A stretch of 58,414 nt of DNA from Bacteroidales bacterium H5 (GCA_001701225.1 DAAQ01000019.1:1-58414); one strand, 5' to 3'; positions 8,703 to 16,658 are shown, counted from the first letter of the stretch. Translations and numbers: made by a program. Notes: a model not told the origin generated them from the letters alone.

Positions 8703-8997
8703 TTATCGGAGAATATGTAAATACGTCTTACACTTGAATCCTTTGCGTGGAGAGAATTCGGCAAAGGTGCATGATTTGAATATCATTGGTTTGTTGACAT
8801 ACTGGGCGAGGTCTTTTCCTCACACGTTCCGTCAAAGTCGGTAGAATCGGGAGTGAACGTGAGAATATCTTTGACTGATACACATGGTCATAGTTGCCGG
8901 ACAAGAAGGACAACGAAATCTCGTGCCACGCTGATATTTTCATGAGTGCGAAGTTGGGGAAGTTATGCCCATCAACGTCAACTATACCTATGTTCAT
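8703..8997 (-). pseudogene. Frameshifted remnant of a phage radical-SAM-like gene
   Basis: Translation from the ATG at 8997 opens with MNIGIVDVDGHNFPNFALMK, the hallmark N-terminus of a radical-SAM-type protein common in Bacteroidales prophages, which is normally several hundred residues long. After YDHVYQSKIF the expected continuation (FTFTPD) is found two bases out of frame. A third frame further on reads a plausible protein (DLAQYVNKPMIFKSCTFAEF) up to a stop at 8703. At least two indels are therefore needed, and the radical-SAM cysteine motif is absent. The 89-residue open frame is unlikely to be functional. The start overlaps the preceding gene's ancestral TGA (ATGA). Confidence 0.65.
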
Positions 8998-9172
8998 GTG
9001 ATAATGGATTGAATGTTGAAATTAAACTCCTTGCAGAGCCGGACCACTTGGATATGTTTGGCTGGCTCTTCGCCGTATAGGGAATGAAGATGACACGTTG
9101 TTTGGTGTCAGCCTCAATCCCTTTACGGCGCAGCTTATAGAGCAGGTTGGCACGGCGTTTGGGGAATCTCAT
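8994..9172 (-). pseudogene. Frameshifted small phage gene
   Basis: The ATG at 9172 begins MRFPKRRANLLYKLRRKGIE, a small basic protein that commonly precedes the radical-SAM-like gene in Bacteroidales prophages. After the Ile-Pro-Tyr near 9077 the natural ending (Gly-Glu-Glu-Pro...VVRLCKEFNFNIQSII) lies in another frame. That frame stops at 8994-8996, exactly overlapping the ATG of the next gene as ATGA, which shows it is the ancestral frame. One missing base, or two extra, in the stretch 9068-9078 explains the break. As read, the frame runs to 64 residues and ends out of register. A sequencing error cannot be excluded. Confidence 0.6.
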
Positions 9173-9362
9173 AAGCTGGATAACGGTTTACCGATGCGCT
9201 ACGCTGAATGAGAGAACCTTCATCGACTAACGTATCGAGTGCCTGGTTGACCAATATGTTGACCTCGTTGCGCAGAGCGTAGTCCGGCGAGATGTGGCTG
9301 TTTCTCTTGTTGGCGATAATCTCCTTGACAAGGACGAGGGCGAGTTGTTTTGCGATTGTCAT
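9135..9362 (-). CDS. Small conserved phage protein, unknown
   Basis: A 75-residue protein starting MTIAKQLALVLVKEI, with a helical first half, the segment RNSHISPDYALRNEVN and a short tail. This type is frequent in prophages of this order, but its role is unknown. The start at 9362 is preferred over 9386 because it overlaps the upstream stop as ATGA and has a GGAGA ribosome-binding sequence nine bases upstream. Its 3' end overlaps the next small gene by 38 bases, which is unusual for this compact operon and may reflect the indels seen there. Confidence 0.65.
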   Translation of the reverse strand: MTIAKQLALVLVKEIIANKRNSHISPDYALRNEVNILVNQALDTLVDEGSLIQRSASVNRYPAYEIPQTPCQPAL

Positions 9363-9895
9363 TGTGGTTCTCCTTTCATGAAACATATCCAGTGAGTATT
9401 GGCTCGTTTTCCCGATATATGACCGAAGATTGGTTTTTCGGGAGTTAGAGCAAGAATTTCAGAAACCTTGATGTCCGTTTCGTTCCATTTGAAGATTAGG
9501 AAACCTCCAGGCGCGAGAACACGGAAGCATTCAGCAAAACCCTTTGTCAACATATCCCTCCAATCCATATTGGGAAGGGAGCCATATTTAATGTGCTGAT
9601 ATCCTGTTGGCTTTGCCTTGGGATTTAGACTGCCATAAAGGTCTGCAAATTTTGACTTACCCACGTTTCGCAATAGATGTGGAGGGTCAAATACTACCAT
9701 TCTAAAGGTGTTGTCGGGATATGGCATACTTGTAAAATCGGCTACAACATCCGGGGAAACCTCAAATCTGCGACCGTCACAAAGTGTTGTCGATATTTGG
9801 CGAATATCTTGGAACAGAACATTCGGGTCATTCTTATCGAAGTAGAACATCTTGCCACCGCAGCAAGCGTCAAGGATTGGCTTATTGATTCCCAT
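9359..9895 (-). CDS. Phage SAM-dependent DNA amino-methyltransferase candidate
   Basis: A 178-residue class I methyltransferase. Motif I is Asp-Ala-Cys-Cys-Gly-Gly at residues 9-14 (SAM binding). The catalytic motif Asp-Pro-Pro-His at 70-73 is the signature of N6-adenine or N4-cytosine DNA methylases, and a FRVLAPGGFLIFKW strand follows. It is much shorter than host restriction-modification enzymes and has no recognisable target recognition domain. A very strong ribosome-binding site (AAGGAGG, six bases before ATG) precedes it. Together with the C5 methyltransferase it gives this phage two candidate DNA-modifying activities. The substrate is inferred, not seen. Confidence 0.75.
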   Translation of the reverse strand: MGINKPILDACCGGKMFYFDKNDPNVLFQDIRQISTTLCDGRRFEVSPDVVADFTSMPYPDNTFRMVVFDPPHLLRNVGKSKFADLYGSLNPKAKPTGYQHIKYGSLPNMDWRDMLTKGFAECFRVLAPGGFLIFKWNETDIKVSEILALTPEKPIFGHISGKRANTHWICFMKGEPQ

Positions 9896-10856
9896 CTTGG
9901 CCTCCTTTCACACAAGGAATATACTGCCATCTCAACACTCTGCAATCGTAGTACCAATCGTCTGGAAAATGCCATGCCCCAGCAAGGTAATAGGCTATCG
10001 CATAACGCAGTCCCTTATCTTCACAATCTGTTTCGACAAGTACCTGCTGTTCATCTTCTGGAATTTCGGTTTTCGGGTCTTTCCATTGAGAAGAGAGAGC
10101 CTCGGCAACTCCCACATTGTACTCGCTTGTAAAGAGCGGATGAATTTTAGGGCCAGACATCCCCGGAGGAGTGTTAATCTTAAGGAATGACTTCCATGCT
10201 ACTTGAGCTGCTTTTTCGTTTTCATAATTCTTTGGGTTAATGAGGCGGGCTTTCAACCGTGCGATTTTGTATTCTGCCCACCCCTCTACGAGTTTGGGGC
10301 CGTAGATTTGCGCCATCTGGAGGCACATTATCATCACGTCTGCAATCTCTTCGCAAACATCACCTGCTGTGCCACGTCCACGATTGAGTTTGCATATAGC
10401 GTTTTGGAGTTCGGCCATTTCCTCAAACAGCATCTGTGTCTGGGCCTCCTTGCCGTATGTCTTAATGGCGAGTTTGATAACCTCGTCAAATTCCTTATCG
10501 CTGATTTCGGCTCGGCTGGCTTCGGGCTCTAAGCTGTCAACTTTATCCGGCAGGCACTTGGAGCCGAAAAGGTTCCGCAAAATAGTTAGTTCGGCGTTTC
10601 TAAACCCTTTGTCATGCTCGCATGTAGGAACCGCCTTTCGTGCTTCGGCATATAACTCTTGCACACGCTTACGGCTCACGCAGATCATCTCTTCTCCTTC
10701 CGAGTCAGAAATGAGGTTGTGCTTACCAAAGATATTCTCTAAAAAATGTGCATCAGATATTGAGCATTCAAGAGCAGCTTTATATACTTTTATTATATAC
10801 TCCTTGAACTCTTTGGGGAGGGCGGACCATGCAAGGTCTTGTATTTCTTTATCCAT
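9882..10856 (-). CDS. MazG-like nucleotide pyrophosphohydrolase with C-terminal DUF551-like domain
   Basis: A 324-residue protein in three parts: an N-terminal helical region, a MazG-like alpha-helical domain (about 135-215) with metal-binding clusters FEEMAEL (144-150) and EEIADVM (169-175), and a C-terminal module of the 'Trp-x-Asp-Pro...Pro...Val-Leu-Val' type seen in DUF551 proteins. MazG-type enzymes hydrolyse (d)NTPs or ppGpp, and phage versions are thought to reshape nucleotide pools. The start at 10856 (MDKEIQ) is chosen over 10952, which would run far into the previous gene. It overlaps the downstream methyltransferase gene by 14 bases. Confidence 0.75.
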   Translation of the reverse strand: MDKEIQDLAWSALPKEFKEYIIKVYKAALECSISDAHFLENIFGKHNLISDSEGEEMICVSRKRVQELYAEARKAVPTCEHDKGFRNAELTILRNLFGSKCLPDKVDSLEPEASRAEISDKEFDEVIKLAIKTYGKEAQTQMLFEEMAELQNAICKLNRGRGTAGDVCEEIADVMIMCLQMAQIYGPKLVEGWAEYKIARLKARLINPKNYENEKAAQVAWKSFLKINTPPGMSGPKIHPLFTSEYNVGVAEALSSQWKDPKTEIPEDEQQVLVETDCEDKGLRYAIAYYLAGAWHFPDDWYYDCRVLRWQYIPCVKGGQDGNQ

Positions 10857-10860
10857 AATT

Positions 10861-11142
10861 CTATGAGATATGTATGGTTTTACGTTTGAGGATGAGGTAA
10901 GCTGCAAATCTATCTTCACCTGCGCAGGTTGCAATCTCCCAACCATCAGCACCCAGCTTGCAGAGTTCAGCTATGCACTCGTCCATATTGTGGTATGAGT
11001 AGCGGAAACGCGTATACTCGCAGGTGATGTGGTATTTTTCGGTTCTCTTGCGTTCATAGCGGTTGAGCAAATAAACGAGGATGATTATTATAACCACGGC
11101 GGTTATTACCGCCGACACGATGTGGGTAATGAGCTCAATCAT
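10861..11142 (-). CDS. Small single-span membrane protein, unknown
   Basis: A 93-residue protein with one N-terminal transmembrane helix (about residues 5-25), a basic stop-transfer (Arg-Tyr-Glu-Arg-Lys-Arg) and a small C-terminal domain containing GADGWEIATC. That domain resembles DUF4177-type 'W-E-x-V' folds. The start at 11142 has an AAGGAGA site eight bases upstream and overlaps the preceding stop by 8 bases. The in-frame extension to 11355 is shadowed by the upstream gene and rejected. Function unknown. Confidence 0.65.
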   Translation of the reverse strand: MIELITHIVSAVITAVVIIIILVYLLNRYERKRTEKYHITCEYTRFRYSYHNMDECIAELCKLGADGWEIATCAGEDRFAAYLILKRKTIHIS

Positions 11143-11524
11143 CGTTGTCTCCTTTCTCATCAATTTTGGCAAGCAGTGCTTTTGCATAACCGACCGCGTT
11201 ACGGGCAACTGTATCAAAGAGTTTCGGATACGGCTGATTCTGTGACATATCAGCATATACTTCCATAGTCCGTTCATTGCTAAGTATTCCCTGCATGGCA
11301 GCAGTGGCAACACTGAGAAGATCTGCTCTATGTGCTTGTGTAGATACCACCTCATAACCGGTTCCTTCCAATTGCTGGTTGAGATGTTCTACACGCTGTT
11401 TGGCGGCTTGCCGTTCTATGCGAGTGAGCTGTGCTACACATTTCTTACAGCGGTGCTTGTAGGACTTTGACATTTCCTGCGGAGATTTCATCTCACCGCA
11501 GATTTCACATTGTTGCTTGCTCAT
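11135..11524 (-). CDS. Small zinc-ribbon-like phage protein
   Basis: A 129-residue protein. The first 30 residues hold Cys-Glu-Ile-Cys and Cys-Lys-Lys-Cys pairs, a likely treble-clef or zinc-ribbon metal site. The rest is helical, Gln/Lys-rich and without known motifs. A strong GAAAGGAG site stands before the ATG at 11524. Small zinc-finger proteins in phage early operons often bind nucleic acid or host transcription proteins, but nothing specific can be said here. Confidence 0.65.
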   Translation of the reverse strand: MSKQQCEICGEMKSPQEMSKSYKHRCKKCVAQLTRIERQAAKQRVEHLNQQLEGTGYEVVSTQAHRADLLSVATAAMQGILSNERTMEVYADMSQNQPYPKLFDTVARNAVGYAKALLAKIDEKGDNDD

Positions 11525-11723
11525 TTGTTTCTCCTTTCAGATTTATCTTGAGATTTTTGGGCTTAGCCGGAGTGGTGCCAAATTGCACAATTCTTACATC
11601 TCCTACTTGATTCCTGAATGCAACGCTCTCTTCGCCGACAGAGCCGGCGGAACTGTCAAATTGGGAACCTTGAGACTCCATCAAATCGAAGATTGCGTCG
11701 GCCAATGATGTTAGTTCATTCAT
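11505..11723 (-). CDS. Small phage protein, unknown
   Basis: A 72-residue polypeptide with a short N-terminal helix (ADAIFDLMES), a Ser/Gly/Glu-rich middle and a basic stretch (AKPKNLKINLK) near the end. No family was recognised. It overlaps the next gene's start by 20 bases and begins 2 bases downstream of the preceding stop, so the compact operon layout supports it as a real gene. Confidence 0.5.
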   Translation of the reverse strand: MNELTSLADAIFDLMESQGSQFDSSAGSVGEESVAFRNQVGDVRIVQFGTTPAKPKNLKINLKGETNEQATM

Positions 11724-11725
11724 GA

Positions 11726-12097
11726 TTATTTCTCGTTGAGTTTATCAAGGAGTTCCTCGGCTTCATTCTTGGCAAATTCCTTGTCATCGTAGAAAGGGAA
11801 TGCCTTGATAAGGCAGGGATGAATGGCATCAATGGCATAGCAACAGCCTTCCCACGGATGAATAGTCACTGACATGACTACATTATAAACCTTTGCCTCT
11901 TCATCTTCCTCCACCTTGTAGTTCCGGTCACATTTGGCAGAGTCGGCGATGTAGTCAAGACGGCGATTGAGGGTCTTTATCTCGGCTTTGAGTTTCTTGT
12001 TGTGGTTGTCGCGACGGGTACTGATGACTGCAGAGCGACCCAGCAGGAACGCAAACAAGACGGCGAGGCAGATTGATAATGTTGATACTGTTGTCAT
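11726..12097 (-). CDS. Membrane-anchored small phage protein, unknown
   Basis: A 123-residue protein with an N-terminal transmembrane segment (about residues 5-22), a basic coiled stretch (Asn-His-Asn-Lys-Lys-Leu-Lys-Ala-Glu...), and a C-terminal domain with HPWEGCCYAIDAIHPCL, which is rich in Cys and His. It ends with an acidic/Leu helix. It is the second membrane-anchored small protein in this part of the operon. Function unknown. Confidence 0.55.
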   Translation of the reverse strand: MTTVSTLSICLAVLFAFLLGRSAVISTRRDNHNKKLKAEIKTLNRRLDYIADSAKCDRNYKVEEDEEAKVYNVVMSVTIHPWEGCCYAIDAIHPCLIKAFPFYDDKEFAKNEAEELLDKLNEK

Positions 12098-12116
12098 TTT
12101 GATATTTGTTTAATTG

Positions 12117-12950
12117 TTATCTTCGGCTTGAACCGGTCATTTCAATTATGTTGTACGACTTGAACCTATCGACCGTGCGGCCGTAGGCATCGGAGAATTC
12201 CTTTGCAAGAGCCTGTACGGAGAGGTTGGTAGTGAGATGCCCCCGGCAGTTCCATTGCGTCCATATCTCGTAGCGTGCATGGATGAACTCACTTACCAGT
12301 TGCTTGGTGTTCTGACCGAAGAAAGTCTGCGTCTGCAATCCGATATCGTTGAGGCATACGTTTGAGGGACGACAGCCGTCAAAGGTGTTGTCCTCTTTTG
12401 TGCCGGAACGGTCATTGTAAGTGTAGCGGTTGAGGTTGTTGTTGATGGTATAGTAGTTGACCATTTCCGTAACCGAGACGTTGAAAAAGAAATTGGGATT
12501 CTTAGTCCGGCGCAGATATTCAGAGAAGAGCTGCATGAGGAACGTCTTGCCGACACCCTTGTCGCCACGGATGAGGAGAGGTTTGGCAAGTTTGTAGCGT
12601 TTGTCAGGAAACACCTGCTCTGCGAGCGGGCAGTTGTTGAAATAGTACAGCATGAAGAGTATTGTCTGCTTGTTGTGGTCATCGACCACGAACTTGCGCC
12701 GTTGAGGGGCAAGCACTATATCTTCGGCTACCCTGAAGAGGAAATCCCAGTGGGTGCGGAATACATCGGGGTCGGAGAGGTCGGGGAACGACCGGGCAGC
12801 CCGGCGCATGTCGGCCTGTATCTGCTGGAGCGCGTTGCCGATTTTCAGCTTCTCATCTCGCAGGGCTTCCTGACGGCGTTTCTCTTTGACCTGCGCAATC
12901 TTTTCGGGCGTAAGCCCATCGGTATTTTCAGTCATATAACTCATAGTCAT
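12117..12950 (-). CDS. DnaC/IstB-type helicase loader ATPase
   Basis: A 277-residue AAA+ ATPase of the DnaC type. It has a basic N-terminal coiled region for helicase contact, Walker A GDKGVGKT (129-136), a Walker B-like LNDIGL, and a C-terminal arginine-finger region (Gly-Arg-Thr-Val-Asp-Arg-Phe). Such proteins load the host replicative helicase at the phage origin. The start at 12950 forms an ATGA overlap with the stop of the DUF6291 gene upstream, which is the usual initiator-loader pairing in temperate phages. The origin may lie within the neighbouring initiator gene, but no iterons were seen. Confidence 0.85.
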   Translation of the reverse strand: MTMSYMTENTDGLTPEKIAQVKEKRRQEALRDEKLKIGNALQQIQADMRRAARSFPDLSDPDVFRTHWDFLFRVAEDIVLAPQRRKFVVDDHNKQTILFMLYYFNNCPLAEQVFPDKRYKLAKPLLIRGDKGVGKTFLMQLFSEYLRRTKNPNFFFNVSVTEMVNYYTINNNLNRYTYNDRSGTKEDNTFDGCRPSNVCLNDIGLQTQTFFGQNTKQLVSEFIHARYEIWTQWNCRGHLTTNLSVQALAKEFSDAYGRTVDRFKSYNIIEMTGSSRR

Positions 12951-13519
12951 TGTTCGTCATAGTCCATGCCTCCAAAAGAATCACCCATTTCCGGGAACGG
13001 AATGGAATCATTTTCGGGCACAGGGGTTGTTTGTTGATTCGCGTATGCCTTGGACATCCAGTATCGCAAGTGGCTCTGACAGTCGGCCAAGCTGTCATGA
13101 TGTTCCTTGCCCTTGCGTACCTTATCTTCGTTACAGCGGTCGAGGAAACGAGAGAGGCGTTTTTCATACTCTTCCGCAGTGATGTTGAAATCCTCGCAGA
13201 TAGTTTTGCGCCATTTCTCATCAGTCCTCATCTGCTCGACCTCCTGCTCATAGGTAAGAGCGTGTGCAGCTTCGGGCTCCTTCCTGACACGGCTCTTACG
13301 TCCGCCTTTCTTACCGTTCTCAAACCGGGTGTTATTCACATCAATATTAGGCTTAATCAATGTGAACATACCTTTGGCGAAGGGCTTAAGGTTCTCTGGC
13401 ATTCTACCATACAGCGCATACTCGATTATGGCTGTCAAGACTTCCAGCCTTATGTCCTTCGGAAGGTCACAGGTTGCCTCATAGAACGATTTATAGAATA
13501 TGAACGAGTCTCTTTCCAT
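12947..13519 (-). CDS. DUF6291 replication-initiator-like protein
   Basis: A 190-residue protein. Its N-terminal half (DSFIFYKSFYEA...LEVLTAIIEYALYG) is the DUF6291 fold, a winged-helix-like module of Bacteroidales phages, followed by a basic NGKKGGRKSR linker. The C-terminal half is an acidic/helical region with SLADCQSHLRYWMSK. Similar proteins sit directly upstream of DnaC-type loaders and are taken to be replisome organisers. DNA binding at the origin is inferred from this pairing. The tail is Pro/Glu/Asp-rich and overlaps the loader start. Confidence 0.75.
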   Translation of the reverse strand: MERDSFIFYKSFYEATCDLPKDIRLEVLTAIIEYALYGRMPENLKPFAKGMFTLIKPNIDVNNTRFENGKKGGRKSRVRKEPEAAHALTYEQEVEQMRTDEKWRKTICEDFNITAEEYEKRLSRFLDRCNEDKVRKGKEHHDSLADCQSHLRYWMSKAYANQQTTPVPENDSIPFPEMGDSFGGMDYDEQ

Positions 13520-13605
13520 TTAACTTTCTCAAATAAAGCGAGCCATCTGAGCGCCCCATGCCTATTCCATTCAGGCACGACCCACGGACAGACCAACTCT
13601 CTGGA

Positions 13606-14016
13606 TTAAACTTCCTTTATGCGGATACCATGCAGGTAGAGCATGAGTTTCCGCTTGATTATATATTCCTTTGTGCGGACGCCTTTGGTGTCCTCGACTA
13701 TGCTCTGCCCAGTTTCGTTGTCAGTATAGACAAAGTCGGCAATGTACTTGCAGGCCTTTTCGATGCAGACGCGGACCGGTTTCCCTTTGAGGTCGGTGCC
13801 GCACTCGCCGTACTGGGCAGGGATAAGTTCATAGGTCACCTGCTCACGGAGATTGGAGATAAGTCCTGCACGTTGCCACAACTTGAGTTGGTTAGCGCGG
13901 TTATGTTCCTTTTTAGAGGCGTGTTCGCCGACACGTTTTGCACCGTACTTGTTGTACTTGCGCGATGACTGGTTACTCCGCACTCCGTGGGCAATATTGA
14001 CTGGAAACTTAGCCAT
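13606..14016 (-). CDS. DUF1064 phage protein (nuclease-like fold)
   Basis: A 136-residue basic protein with the DUF1064 pattern: KYNKYGAKRV at the start, ...KKEHNRANQLKLWQRAGLISNL, then YIADFVYTD...IVEDTKGVRTKEYIIKRKLM. The D...EDTKG...Y..K arrangement matches a PD-(D/E)XK/VRR-type nuclease core, so it may resolve or trim recombination intermediates, although family function is not established. The start at 14016 overlaps the upstream stop by 8 bases. It belongs to the phage recombination/replication block. Confidence 0.8.
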   Translation of the reverse strand: MAKFPVNIAHGVRSNQSSRKYNKYGAKRVGEHASKKEHNRANQLKLWQRAGLISNLREQVTYELIPAQYGECGTDLKGKPVRVCIEKACKYIADFVYTDNETGQSIVEDTKGVRTKEYIIKRKLMLYLHGIRIKEV

Positions 14017-14686
14017 TCTTTGCGATTGTTGAATTACCATGGGGCAAAGCGTCGCAAAGCGACGATGAGTCGTTTGGTTCTGGCTTGTTACCCTTTTGGA
14101 AAATCTCGATTGTGGCAGACTTGACGGTCTTGCCATCGCAGGTGGTCATGGTGACACTCTCAACTCCGCCCTGGGCGCAGGCATCTACAAACTTCTTGAC
14201 GTGACGCTTGACCTTGGGGTCACGCAACATCTTGTCTGCTTCCCTCTCGGCCTGGGATGTGAGGGAAGCGCGGTACACCTCGACCAACTTCGTTTCGTTG
14301 ATTGCCTCAATCTCAAAGTCGGCCATGGTGCCTTTCATGCCGTCAATGAAATTGTCGTATGCCTCTTTGAAACTGGAAGCCTGCACGAGGATGTAGGTTG
14401 CCGTCCGCTTTTCGGAAGCGGTCTTTTCGTCAATCGTGATGAAATTGACCTTGACCTTGTAGAAGCGGTCGCCGGACGCATCCCAAAAGACCTCAGAAAT
14501 TTTGGTTTTGCCGACATTGGAGACGCTGAAATCTCCATTGATATAGGCACTGAGTTCCTCGGTTACTCTCGCTTCCGCTTCGGTGCAGGACAGCGCGTCA
14601 ACAAGGTAAGGCTCGGTTACTTTCTTGACGGAGCCATTCTCCATCATCTTGTTGTAACGCGCTCTGACTTCAATCCACTGTGCCAT
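14009..14686 (-). CDS. DUF4494 phage protein
   Basis: A 225-residue protein with the DUF4494 pattern: W.EVRARYNKMMENG...KKVTEPYLVDALSCTEAEARV, followed by Tyr/Lys-rich beta strands (DRFYKVKVNFITID) and an alpha-beta C-terminal half. The family is widespread in Bacteroidales mobile elements and has no known activity. It overlaps the HU gene upstream by 17 bases and the DUF1064 gene downstream by 8 bases, consistent with tight co-translation. The tail (last 25 residues) is low in structure. Confidence 0.8.
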   Translation of the reverse strand: MAQWIEVRARYNKMMENGSVKKVTEPYLVDALSCTEAEARVTEELSAYINGDFSVSNVGKTKISEVFWDASGDRFYKVKVNFITIDEKTASEKRTATYILVQASSFKEAYDNFIDGMKGTMADFEIEAINETKLVEVYRASLTSQAEREADKMLRDPKVKRHVKKFVDACAQGGVESVTMTTCDGKTVKSATIEIFQKGNKPEPNDSSSLCDALPHGNSTIAKNG

Positions 14687-14957
14687 TGTTGAGTTGTTCT
14701 TTGAGTTCTTTACTGATTCTGAATTTCACGGAGCGATGGGCAGGAACGACAATAGGTTCTTTGGTCTTGAAGTGAACCGCGTTGCGCTCCTCGCGCTGAA
14801 CGACCGAGAGCGTGCCGAAGCCGCGCAGGGTCACTTCCTCGCCTTTTGCGAGAGTTTCCTTGATGACACGGAAAATTCCGTCCACCGCTTTTACTGCTGT
14901 CGAAAGGTGCAGTTTCTCTGATACAGCCACCTCTCTTGCCAAATCATTTTTTGTCAT
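14670..14957 (-). CDS. HU/IHF-family DNA-binding protein
   Basis: A 95-residue HU-family protein that bends DNA as a dimer. It shows the N-terminal two-helix base and the characteristic arm region: a V-T-L-R-G-F-G-T-L motif, a beta arm (VVQREERNAVHFKT) and the post-arm strand (VVPAHRSVKFRISKEL). The arm lacks the usual Arg-Asn-Pro-x-Thr-Gly core; a related Arg-Asn-Ala sequence is present instead. A phage-encoded HU may help replication, recombination or packaging. It overlaps its neighbours at both ends. Confidence 0.88.
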   Translation of the reverse strand: MTKNDLAREVAVSEKLHLSTAVKAVDGIFRVIKETLAKGEEVTLRGFGTLSVVQREERNAVHFKTKEPIVVPAHRSVKFRISKELKEQLNNGTVD

Positions 14958-15156
14958 TCTTTGAGATTGTTAAAAGATTATTGTTCAAAGCGTCACGTTG
15001 TGACGATAAGAGTTTGGTTTTTAATTTGTTTGTCAACTGGGTTATCATGTACGCCCGGCACTTGCATTTCTGCATTGGGAGCGCGTCATATAGTTTCGCA
15101 GCCTCATCGAGGTAGGAAATGACCTTTTGCAGGTCGGTCTTGCATACATCAGCCAT
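14944..15156 (-). CDS. Small phage protein, unknown
   Basis: A 70-residue helical protein with a Cys-Lys-Cys in the middle (MQKCKCRAYMITQLTNKL) and a Lys-rich end. No family was recognised. It overlaps the helicase upstream by 8 bases and HU downstream by 14 bases. That nested layout is the main reason to accept it as a gene. Confidence 0.55.
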   Translation of the reverse strand: MADVCKTDLQKVISYLDEAAKLYDALPMQKCKCRAYMITQLTNKLKTKLLSSQRDALNNNLLTISKNDKK

Positions 15157-16654
15157 CGGAATCGGAATTTAGGAAGAGGTCTGCAAGTTGGTTGAAATAC
15201 ATCTCATCAGTCGGAATATCATCGTCAGTTCCCATTATCTGATTGGCGATTGATTTCTTCTTGTGAATGATGTCGTAGAGGGTTCGGTCGATAGTGTGAC
15301 GGCCGATTAGGTAGTAGCAGGTGACATTGTCCTTTTGTCCTATGCGGTGGGCCCGGTCCTCGCACTGGCAACAGTCGGCATACGTCCATGGGAACTCCAC
15401 GAATGCCACGTTGGAAGAGGCCGTGAGGGTAAGACCGACACCTGCGGCCTTGATGGAGCAGATTATCAGTTGCGCCTTTCCTGACTGGAACGCATCGACA
15501 GCCGCCTGCTTCATGTTCATGGAATCGCGCCCGGTGACGCTGACCGCTTTCGGGAAAGCCTTTTTCAACTCGTCCACAATCTCATGCAGGGAGCAGAAGA
15601 GTATCAGAGGCTTGCCGTTGGCAAGGAATGTCTTTACGAAGTCAACAGCCTGTCTGACCTTTCCCTTTGAGGAGAGGGAGCGCAGGGTCATGAACTTTAC
15701 CAATGCTTCCATGCGCATCTTACGGCGTATCTCGTAGTCCTCACATTTGGCATAGGTACGCAGGTATTCTGCCAAGTCCTCGGCCGCCAGTGCGTACTCC
15801 TCACGATTGGAAATGTCCACATAGAGGTCTGTCCGTGTCTTGTCGGGGAGCTGCGTCAGCACCTTTGCTTTCTCTCTGCGAATCATGCACCGCGAGTAGA
15901 GTTCTGCCGAAAGGCGGTCAAGATTGCGAGGCTCGTCATCATCATCTTTGCCCCGGCGTTCTTTGGTGATTTCGCCACCGCCGTAGTCGGCGAGGAATTT
16001 GGATCGACCGCCGAACTCTGCCAGTCGGCCCATGATTGAGAGCTGTGCAATGAGGTCGGCAGGACGATTGACAACAGGCGTACCCGAAAGGAGTATGCGC
16101 CACTGCTTGCCCTCGACTATGCCACGCGCAAAGATTGTCTGCTGTGCCGAGGGGTCTTTAACCCTATGGCTCTCGTCAATAATTACCGACTTGAATATCT
16201 GTATGTCCGGGCAGAACACCACGTCTTTGAGCCGGAACGATTGCCCCTTGCGTGCGTGAATATCCCAAACAAAGAACTTGCGCAGGCTTTCGTAATTGAC
16301 AATGGCGACCTGTTGCATACCCATCCGTAGGAGATAGGGCCACGTGGTAGCCACGGAGTTGTCAAGCACCAGTGCTTTCTTGTCAGTGAATTTCTCAAAC
16401 TCGCGTTGCCAGTTGATTTTGAGAGAGGACGGACATATTACCAAGCAGGGATAGGCTTTGGCGGTGTCAACCACACCTATGCTTTGGAGCGTCTTGCCCA
16501 GTCCCGGCTCATCACCGATGAGGAAGCGTCTCCACCTCAGACCTGCCTCGATACCCTCTTTTTGGTAAGGGTACGGCTCTACCTTGAGGTTAATCATGGC
16601 GGTATGCTGAAGTTTGCAATCCAGTTCCAGTGCAGCTCGTTGTTTATCGTCCAT
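15149..16654 (-). CDS. SNF2-family DNA helicase/translocase
   Basis: A 501-residue superfamily 2 ATPase of the SNF2 class. Visible motifs are Walker A GDEPGLGKT (47-55), DESH motif II (160-163), LLSGTPV (motif III), and in the second RecA lobe AAGVGLTLTASS and CEDRAHRIGQ (motifs V/VI). Phage SNF2 proteins are linked to recombination and DNA remodelling, and this one sits beside a RecE-like nuclease and RecT. The start at 16654 (MDDKQR) lies 4 bases past the upstream stop; in-frame ATGs up to 16783 would overlap that gene and are low-complexity. The full motif set is intact, so it is probably active. Confidence 0.9.
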   Translation of the reverse strand: MDDKQRAALELDCKLQHTAMINLKVEPYPYQKEGIEAGLRWRRFLIGDEPGLGKTLQSIGVVDTAKAYPCLVICPSSLKINWQREFEKFTDKKALVLDNSVATTWPYLLRMGMQQVAIVNYESLRKFFVWDIHARKGQSFRLKDVVFCPDIQIFKSVIIDESHRVKDPSAQQTIFARGIVEGKQWRILLSGTPVVNRPADLIAQLSIMGRLAEFGGRSKFLADYGGGEITKERRGKDDDDEPRNLDRLSAELYSRCMIRREKAKVLTQLPDKTRTDLYVDISNREEYALAAEDLAEYLRTYAKCEDYEIRRKMRMEALVKFMTLRSLSSKGKVRQAVDFVKTFLANGKPLILFCSLHEIVDELKKAFPKAVSVTGRDSMNMKQAAVDAFQSGKAQLIICSIKAAGVGLTLTASSNVAFVEFPWTYADCCQCEDRAHRIGQKDNVTCYYLIGRHTIDRTLYDIIHKKKSIANQIMGTDDDIPTDEMYFNQLADLFLNSDSDG

Positions 16655-16658
16655 ATCG

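Noticed and set aside
8728..8997. An 89-residue intact gene starting MNIGIVDVDGHN
   Set aside because: The reading is out of register with the ancestral continuation after the indel, so it is annotated as a pseudogene.
10861..11355. A 164-residue version of the small membrane protein
   Set aside because: The extra N-terminal part overlaps the zinc-ribbon gene and has no ribosome-binding site; the start at 11142 has one.
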